From positions 1,612,001-1,676,000 of the forward strand of contig CP019326.1 of NCBI GenBank assembly GCA_001971685.1: a stretch of DNA of 64,000 nucleotides. Reading direction: 5' to 3'. This document shows positions 58,600-64,000 of this stretch, in pieces. Origin of the DNA: Halomonas sp. 1513. Lineage in GTDB: Bacteria; Pseudomonadota; Gammaproteobacteria; Pseudomonadales; Halomonadaceae. Positions within the stretch are counted from its first letter, which is position 1; every line of letters starts with the position of its first letter. The notes beneath the pieces were generated by a model. That model saw only the letters and a program-made list of their open reading frames with translations. It was not told the origin of the DNA and made no database searches. The translations under genes and the position numbers were made by a program.

Positions 58600-60459
58600 T
58601 CACGTCGCGGCGTGCTGCTGGTCGAGCCAACTGATCAACTGATCGAGGTGCTGGGCGAAGTCGCGGCGGCCGACCTCGCCGAGGATGCGTGCGTCGCGAA
58701 TCTCACGCTCGCCGTCGAAGAACATCAGGCTGGGAGGGCCGAACAGGCCGAAGTGGTCGAGCAGCTCACGGCTTTCTGCGGTGGTCTCGGTGACATCGAT
58801 CTGGATGCGCTGGAAGCCGGCCAGCTGGTTCGCCGCACTGGGATAGACGCTGCGCTCCATCTGCTTGCAGGAGATGCACCAGTCCGCGGTGACGTCGACG
58901 AACACCGGTCGACCCTCGCGGCTGGCGTCGGCCAGCGCGGCCTGGAAGTCCTCGAGCCGTGTCACCTTTACCGGGGTGGCTATTTCAACGCCGCTGCGCT
59001 CCGCCAGCACGCCCGGCGGAGTGGCCAGCGGACGCAGCGGATCCTGGGCGCCGCGGGCGGCGCCGATCACCAGGGCAATGCCCCAGATCAGCAGCATCAG
59101 GCCGGCGCCCTGGCGCAGCTGCGGCCAGCCGCGCGGAGCATCGAGGCGCAGGGCGCCGAGGACCAGCGCGGTGCCAATGGCCAGTGCCGACCACAGCAGC
59201 AGGGCCACCGCGGGGGGCAGCAGGCGTTCGATCAGCCAGATCGCCACGCCCAGCAGCAGCACGCCGAAGGCGATCTTGACGCCGTTCATCCAGGCGCCGG
59301 TGCGCGGCATCATGGTGGTGCCGAAGGTGCCCACCAGCAGCAGCGGAACACCCATGCCCAAGCCCAGCGCCAGCAGTGCGGCGCCGCCCAGCACGGCGTC
59401 GCCGGTGGTCGAGATGAACACCAGCGCGCCGGCCAGCGGGGCCGAGACGCAGGGCGACACCACCAGCACCGAGAGCGACCCGGCCAGCGCCAGGCCCGGC
59501 GGGCCACTGCGCTGGGCGCGGGCCTGCCAGGCATCGATGTGCCCGGCCAGGGCGGGCGACAGGCGCAGGTTGAAGGCGCCCAGCATGGCCAGTGCGAACA
59601 CCACGAACAGGGCGCTGAAGCCGATCAGCACCGGTGCCGACTGCAGCTGGGCCTGAAGATTGAGCCCGGCCCCGAAGAGTCCCATCAGCACGCCCACCGC
59701 GGCGTAGGTCGCCGCCATGCCGGCCACGTAGCTGGCCGAGAGCACGAAGGCGCGCCCGCGGCTGGGGTTCTGGCCGACGATGATCGATGACAGGATCGGC
59801 ACCATCGGCAGTACGCAGGGGGTAAAGGTCAATGCCAGCCCGGCGAGGAAGAACAGCCCCACCATCAACAGCGGGCTGGCGTCGGCCAGCAGCGCATTGA
59901 AGCGGCCGTCGGCGCTCTGCAGGTTGGGCGCGGCGATGTCGGCACGGGCGTCGCCGGCGGTGCCGCCGCCTGCCTGGGCGTTGGCAAAGATCCCCGGCGG
60001 CGAGCCGGGCATTGCCTCCAGGGTGATGCGCTCGGGGGGATAGCAGAGCCCGGCGTCGGCGCAGCCCTGGAAGGTCAGCGCCAGGGACAGCGATTCGGGG
60101 GCGCCGTTGTCGAGGGGAATCTCCAGCACCACCGGCTCATAGAAGACATAGACGTCGCCGAAGAATTCGTCGCTGTGCGCCTCGCCGGGGGGGATCACCG
60201 GCTCGCCCAGGGTCACGTCATCGTCGAGGCTCTCGATCTCGAAGCGGTGACGGTACAGGTAGTAGTCGTCGGCGCTCTGCATGCCGACATACAGGGTGTC
60301 GTCGTCCAGCCAGGCGCTGGCCTCGAAGGCTTCGTGGACCGGCAGGAAGTCGCGACTCGAGCCGCCGCCGGATGAGAACCACTGGGCCTGGGCCAGCGCC
60401 GGGAGCAGCATCAGCAGCAGCCAGGCAATCACAGTGCGGTAGGCGAAGCGCGAGTTCAC
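58600..60459 (-). CDS. dsbD: thiol:disulfide interchange protein DsbD
   Basis: DsbD moves electrons from cytoplasmic thioredoxin to periplasmic DsbC/CcmG. The 619-residue protein has a signal peptide, an N-terminal immunoglobulin-like domain with the CADAGLCYPP Cys pair (about residue 132-138), eight predicted membrane helices with the internal Cys residues (LTFTPCVLPMVPIL and VVSPCVSAPLAGA) and a C-terminal thioredoxin-like domain with ADWCISCKQMERSVYP. The start is a GTG with AAGGAT upstream. It is complete. Confidence 0.93.
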   Translation of the reverse strand: MNSRFAYRTVIAWLLLMLLPALAQAQWFSSGGGSSRDFLPVHEAFEASAWLDDDTLYVGMQSADDYYLYRHRFEIESLDDDVTLGEPVIPPGEAHSDEFFGDVYVFYEPVVLEIPLDNGAPESLSLALTFQGCADAGLCYPPERITLEAMPGSPPGIFANAQAGGGTAGDARADIAAPNLQSADGRFNALLADASPLLMVGLFFLAGLALTFTPCVLPMVPILSSIIVGQNPSRGRAFVLSASYVAGMAATYAAVGVLMGLFGAGLNLQAQLQSAPVLIGFSALFVVFALAMLGAFNLRLSPALAGHIDAWQARAQRSGPPGLALAGSLSVLVVSPCVSAPLAGALVFISTTGDAVLGGAALLALGLGMGVPLLLVGTFGTTMMPRTGAWMNGVKIAFGVLLLGVAIWLIERLLPPAVALLLWSALAIGTALVLGALRLDAPRGWPQLRQGAGLMLLIWGIALVIGAARGAQDPLRPLATPPGVLAERSGVEIATPVKVTRLEDFQAALADASREGRPVFVDVTADWCISCKQMERSVYPSAANQLAGFQRIQIDVTETTAESRELLDHFGLFGPPSLMFFDGEREIRDARILGEVGRRDFAQHLDQLISWLDQQHAAT

Positions 60460-60608
60460 GAGTGGCGTATCCTTGGTCGCATGGTCGGACGGGCCCGGCG
60501 GTCGTTCCCGGTGGCGCTTGGCGCGCGAGCCACCTGCTAGGATAACCTAAGCGGGTGTGAGTTGAGTACGCTGCGGCCTTTTGTCCCTTACATCAAGGAA
60601 GCGATGCC

Positions 60609-61775
60609 ATGTCACTGCTGGGAAGACGCAAGTCCACGCGCGATGCGCGGCGCCGAGAACTCGAGCGGCCCAATTATGGATGGATCTGGAAACCACTGCT
60701 GGCGCTGCTGCTGCTCTATCTGCTGGTGACGCTGGTGCTGGGCATCTGGTGGAGCCGCGAGCCGCCGCCGTTCGACGTCGAGCGTGCCACCGGTGAGCAG
60801 CGTCAGGCCCTCGAGGGCGATCAGTCGGGGCTGCCCGGCGCGCGCGGCACGGTGAGCACCGCCACCCTCAAGCAGGTGGTCGACACCCTGACCGACAAGC
60901 CTGGCGGCTACCTGCGCAACGATGTTGCGCCGCCCGGGGTGTGGCTCGACAACATGCCCAATTGGGAACTCGGCGTGCTGCAGCAATCGCGCGACCTGTC
61001 GGCCAGCCTGGTGGCGATGGCCGGCGGCGATGACCCGTATCTCGAGGAGGCCGAGGCGCGCCTCCAGGTGGGCAGCCGCGACTGGCTCTACCCGTCGGCG
61101 GAGCAGCGCTTCGGCCAGGCTTCCGAGGCGCTGGCGAGCTACTTGAGCGAGCTGGGCGGGGACGCTGCCGAGGGGTTCGCGCCCCGCGGCGAGCCGCTGG
61201 GCGACTGGCTGTTGCGCGTCGAAGCGCGTCTCGACGACCTCACCCGGCGGCTCTCGGCCAGCATCGGCGAGCGTGACGCCAGTCGACAGCTGGGTATCGA
61301 CGCCGACGAGCAGCCGGAGGCCACCCCCTGGTATCGCGTCGACGACATCTTCTTCGAGGCGCGCGGCAGCGGCTGGGCGCTGCTGCATTTCCTGCGCGGC
61401 CTGGAGCGCGACTATGGCGACCTGCTCGAGGCCGCCGAGGCCCATCAAGACTGGCAGCAGCTGATCGCCGAACTGGAGATGACCCAGCGGCGAATCTGGA
61501 GCCCGGTAATTCTCAACGGCTCGGGGTTCGGCATCTTCGCCAACCATTCGCTGGTGATGGCCAACTACACGGTGCGCGCCCGCGACTTGGCCGGCGAGTT
61601 GGCGTCACGGGTCGCCGAGGTGGAGGTCAGCGAGGTGCACCAGGCACAGGAGGAGCAGGCCGTCGAGCCGCCGGTGGAGGACGTGGTGGAAGATGACGAC
61701 GCGGATGACGCCGCCGATGAGCCGGAGGAGATCGACGAGACGCAGGCGCCGGCCGAGGGTGACGAGGCCTCGTGA
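60609..61775 (+). CDS. DUF2333 family membrane protein
   Basis: A 388-residue protein with one N-terminal membrane helix (WKPLLALLLLYLLVTLVLGI, about 27-46), preceded by a basic tail, and a large domain carrying the DUF2333 hallmarks (VWLDNMPNWELGVLQQSRDL; WYRVDDIFFEARGSGWALLH). The C-terminal 50 residues are an acidic Glu/Asp/Ala tail. DUF2333 proteins are widespread in gammaproteobacteria with no known function. AAGGAAG precedes the ATG. It is convergent with ppa. Confidence 0.85.
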   Translation: MSLLGRRKSTRDARRRELERPNYGWIWKPLLALLLLYLLVTLVLGIWWSREPPPFDVERATGEQRQALEGDQSGLPGARGTVSTATLKQVVDTLTDKPGGYLRNDVAPPGVWLDNMPNWELGVLQQSRDLSASLVAMAGGDDPYLEEAEARLQVGSRDWLYPSAEQRFGQASEALASYLSELGGDAAEGFAPRGEPLGDWLLRVEARLDDLTRRLSASIGERDASRQLGIDADEQPEATPWYRVDDIFFEARGSGWALLHFLRGLERDYGDLLEAAEAHQDWQQLIAELEMTQRRIWSPVILNGSGFGIFANHSLVMANYTVRARDLAGELASRVAEVEVSEVHQAQEEQAVEPPVEDVVEDDDADDAADEPEEIDETQAPAEGDEAS

Positions 61776-61794
61776 CACAGGGCGCGGATATGAC

Positions 61795-61821
61795 AGCGGG
61801 CCGCCCTTAGGGCGGCCCGCT
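61795..61821. terminator. bidirectional hairpin between DUF2333 gene and ppa
   Basis: AGCGGGCCGCCC and GGGCGGCCCGCT form a perfect 12-bp stem with a TTA loop between two convergent genes. There is no T-run on either side. Confidence 0.7.
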
Positions 61822-61843
61822 GGCGTTGCGGGATGCTGTCGGC

Positions 61844-62374
61844 TCAGGCCTTGGCGTAGGCCGCGGCGGCCTTCTCGATCGCTGCGCGGGCGGCCTCGGC
61901 GCCTTCCCAGGACTCGACCTTGACCCACTTGCCCTTCTCGAGATCCTTGTAGTTCTCGAAGAAGTGGGCGATCTGCTGGCGCAGCAGCTCGGGCAGGTCG
62001 GTGACTTCCTGGACATCGTCGTAGAGGGCGGTGAGCTTCTGGTGCGGCACGCACACCAGCTTGGCGTCCTCGCCGGCCTCGTCGGTCATGTTGAGCACAC
62101 CCACCGGGCGCGCGCGGATCACGCTGCCGGGCTGGACCGGGTAGGGGGTCACCACCAGCGCATCGAGGGCGTCGCCGTCGTCGGCCAGGGTGTCGGGGAT
62201 GAAGCCGTAGTTGGCCGGGTAGAACATCGGCGTGGCCATGAAGCGGTCGACCAGCAGCGCATCCATGTCCTTGTCGATCTCGTACTTGATCGGCGCGTGG
62301 TTGGCGGGGATCTCGATCGCGACGTAGACGTCGTTGGGGAGGTCCTTGCCGGCGGGAATCTTGTCGAAACTCAT
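61844..62374 (-). CDS. ppa: inorganic pyrophosphatase
   Basis: Hydrolyses PPi, driving biosynthesis. The 176-residue family I enzyme starts [20 protein letters not shown]; an in-frame start at 62437 adds an unconserved tail. [20 protein letters not shown] (about 56-75) includes the metal-binding aspartates. [14 protein letters not shown] is near the C-terminus. Typical hexameric bacterial form. Confidence 0.96.
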   Translation of the reverse strand: MSFDKIPAGKDLPNDVYVAIEIPANHAPIKYEIDKDMDALLVDRFMATPMFYPANYGFIPDTLADDGDALDALVVTPYPVQPGSVIRARPVGVLNMTDEAGEDAKLVCVPHQKLTALYDDVQEVTDLPELLRQQIAHFFENYKDLEKGKWVKVESWEGAEAARAAIEKAAAAYAKA

Positions 62375-62597
62375 GCTGCAGTCCTTTATCAACGTAGGGG
62401 GAATGCGGAGTGCTGGCAAAGGCCAGGACGCTGGCATTTATTGCAATGCGGCGAATTATACGAAGAGCCCTCGCCGATTACCAATGCTGGGCTTTCTCCT
62501 TTGGTGGACAAGTGCTTGTCGCATAAGCGGTGTATGATGGAGAGCGCTGTCGCCAGTGCGGCGTGCAGCCGACCAGTGAGGTGTCACGGGAGGAGCA

Positions 62598-64000
62598 GTG
62601 GGTTCTGAATTGTCGCTGAGCATCGGCCAAGCGTTCGTCGCCCCCGATCGCCGCCATCATCGCAGTTCCATGTCGGTCCGCGTGCCCGCCGAGCACACCC
62701 TGCTCGAGGCCAAGGGCGCCAGCGCGCTGATCAGCGACTCCAGCTCGCGCAATGCCATCGCCAAGCAGGCCGGCGACCTCAGCGTGCGCGGCTTTCTCGC
62801 CGACTACTACTCGACCCCCGATCACTGGGACGTCAAGACTTCGGCGACCCGCGTGCTGCGGGCGCTCAATGGCTGGTGCTACAGCCAGAGCGGCCATGTC
62901 CAGAACGGCAGCTACATGGCCTCGCTGTCGGCGATGGTCTATCGCGGGCGCGACGGGCACCTGTTCCACATGGGCGATACCCTGGTGTTTCGCCTGCGCG
63001 GCGCCGAATTCGAGCAGCTCTCCCGCGACCACGTCACCGACCTCGGCGGCTATCGCTACCCCTCCCGGGCGCTGGGGCTGGACGGTAATATCGACATCGA
63101 CTACGTCTCGGTGCCGCTCAAGCAGGGTGATATCTTCCTGTTTACCACCCAGGCGGTGCGCGGCACGCTGATGCCCTCCGACTACGTGCAGCTGATCCGC
63201 GCCGATGCCAGCGACCTCAACGCGGCCTGCGAGCGCCTGGCCGAGGCCGCCACCAGTCGCGCCCAGGCCCGCGGCTACGGCGGCGAACCCTTCTGCTTCC
63301 AGCTGGTGCGCATCGACCACCTGCCCGAGGCCGAACAGGACCACCCTGGGCGGCTGTACGGCGACCTGCCGGTGCCGCCGGAGCTTGGCCCCGGCGAGCG
63401 CCTCGACGGCCTGGAGGTGCAGGAGGTGCTGTCTCGCACCGCCCAGTCGCGGGTCTACCGGGTGCGCGATACCTACAGCGAACGCGAGATGGTAATGAAG
63501 GCGCCGAGTCCCGAGCTCTCCAGCCGCAACGCCTACCTCGAGCACTTCCTGCTCCAGCAGTGGGTGGTGGAGCGGGTCAATTCGCCGTTCGTGGCGCGGG
63601 TCATGGAGTCATCGCGGCCGCGCCGCTACCTCTATTACCTGATGGCCTACGTCGACGGCGAGCGGCTCTCGGACTGGTCGCGGCGCCACCCCCAGGCGAG
63701 TCTGGCCCAGCGGCTGGATATCGCCCGCCAGCTGGGCAAAGCGGTGCAGGCGCTGCACCGCCGCGACCTGCTGCACCAGCAGATTCACCCCGACAATATC
63801 CTCATCGATCGCCATGGCCAGGTGGTGCTGGCAGACTTCAGCGCCTGCCGGCTGCGCGAAGGCGATGGCCATAAGCACTCCCGCGAGCTGGCGCGGCAGC
63901 TGGGGCTGACCGAGCACAGCGCGCCGGAGTATGCCCTCGACACCGACGTGGGGCGGCGCAGTGACCAGTACGCGCTGGCCTCGACGGTCTACTGGCTGTT
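62598..64000 (+). CDS. PP2C-like / protein-kinase-like fusion (C-terminus cut by window edge)
   Basis: From a GTG at 62598 (GGGAGGAG upstream) the frame runs off the right edge with 467 residues visible. The N-terminal about 245 residues resemble the PP2C half and the rest the kinase half of bacterial bifunctional Ser/Thr kinase/phosphatases. Catalytic residues look eroded: the PP2C ADG motif reads SDS (Asp47 kept), the TDG motif reads TTQ (Gln185) and the terminal D-N motif is missing; the kinase keeps Lys301 but HRD reads HQQ (393-395) and DFG reads DFS (413-415). Substrate unknown; a pseudoenzyme or scaffold is possible. The 223-nt upstream gap is divergent to ppa. Confidence 0.8.
   Translation, partial: MGSELSLSIGQAFVAPDRRHHRSSMSVRVPAEHTLLEAKGASALISDSSSRNAIAKQAGDLSVRGFLADYYSTPDHWDVKTSATRVLRALNGWCYSQSGHVQNGSYMASLSAMVYRGRDGHLFHMGDTLVFRLRGAEFEQLSRDHVTDLGGYRYPSRALGLDGNIDIDYVSVPLKQGDIFLFTTQAVRGTLMPSDYVQLIRADASDLNAACERLAEAATSRAQARGYGGEPFCFQLVRIDHLPEAEQDHPGRLYGDLPVPPELGPGERLDGLEVQEVLSRTAQSRVYRVRDTYSEREMVMKAPSPELSSRNAYLEHFLLQQWVVERVNSPFVARVMESSRPRRYLYYLMAYVDGERLSDWSRRHPQASLAQRLDIARQLGKAVQALHRRDLLHQQIHPDNILIDRHGQVVLADFSACRLREGDGHKHSRELARQLGLTEHSAPEYALDTDVGRRSDQYALASTVYWL

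Overview
The window reads as chromosomal DNA of a high-GC, motile, halophilic gammaproteobacterium, most likely Halomonadaceae (Halomonas-like). The basis is gene order (leuCDB-asd-fimV-truA-trpF-trpBA-accD-folC-dedD-cvpA-purF-metZ), a bioBFHCD operon, FolE/FolX, strongly acidic flagellins and two polar-type flagellin/cap pairs. This is inferred from gene content, not from a database comparison.

Layout: 1-9.2 kb holds a truncated LysR regulator divergent from leuC-leuD-leuB, then asd, fimV and truA; the leu spacers carry copies of an 88-nt structured repeat. From 9.4 to 14.9 kb the conserved truA-trpF-trpB order is interrupted twice by a lasso-peptide-like RiPP locus: an asparagine-synthetase-like cyclase, a 60-residue precursor, a phosphoribosyltransferase-RRE (PqqD-like) fusion, then trpF, then an HPr-kinase-like protein. 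No transglutaminase-like leader peptidase and no exporter is present in the window. From 15 to 23.5 kb follow trpB, trpA, accD, folC, dedD, cvpA, purF and metZ, mostly tightly packed. A VapBC module and a diguanylate cyclase follow to 25.4 kb.

From 25.5 to 42 kb lies a motility and c-di-GMP region: two fliD genes and two fliC genes, with sigma-28 promoters in front of both fliD genes and the first fliC; a TPR/ATP-grasp/acylphosphatase protein of lower GC; a sigma-28-preceded nuclease-fold protein; small paralogous proteins beside a perfect FNR/ANR box; and two large GGDEF-EAL proteins. One of these lies behind a sigma-28 promoter and what looks like the remnant of a chemoreceptor gene.

From 42 to 64 kb: tRNA-Leu(UAG), the biotin operon (bioB-F-H-C-D) divergent from comF with two BirA-like boxes, srkA, a secreted protein, folE, folX, a small membrane protein, gabD-like aldehyde dehydrogenase, purH-fis-dusB, prmA, accC-accB, dsbD, a DUF2333 protein, ppa, and a truncated PP2C-kinase fusion whose catalytic motifs look degenerate. 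The strongest candidate for an undescribed system is the RiPP-like locus with the PRTase-RRE fusion; the second is the ATP-grasp-acylphosphatase fusion beside the flagellins.
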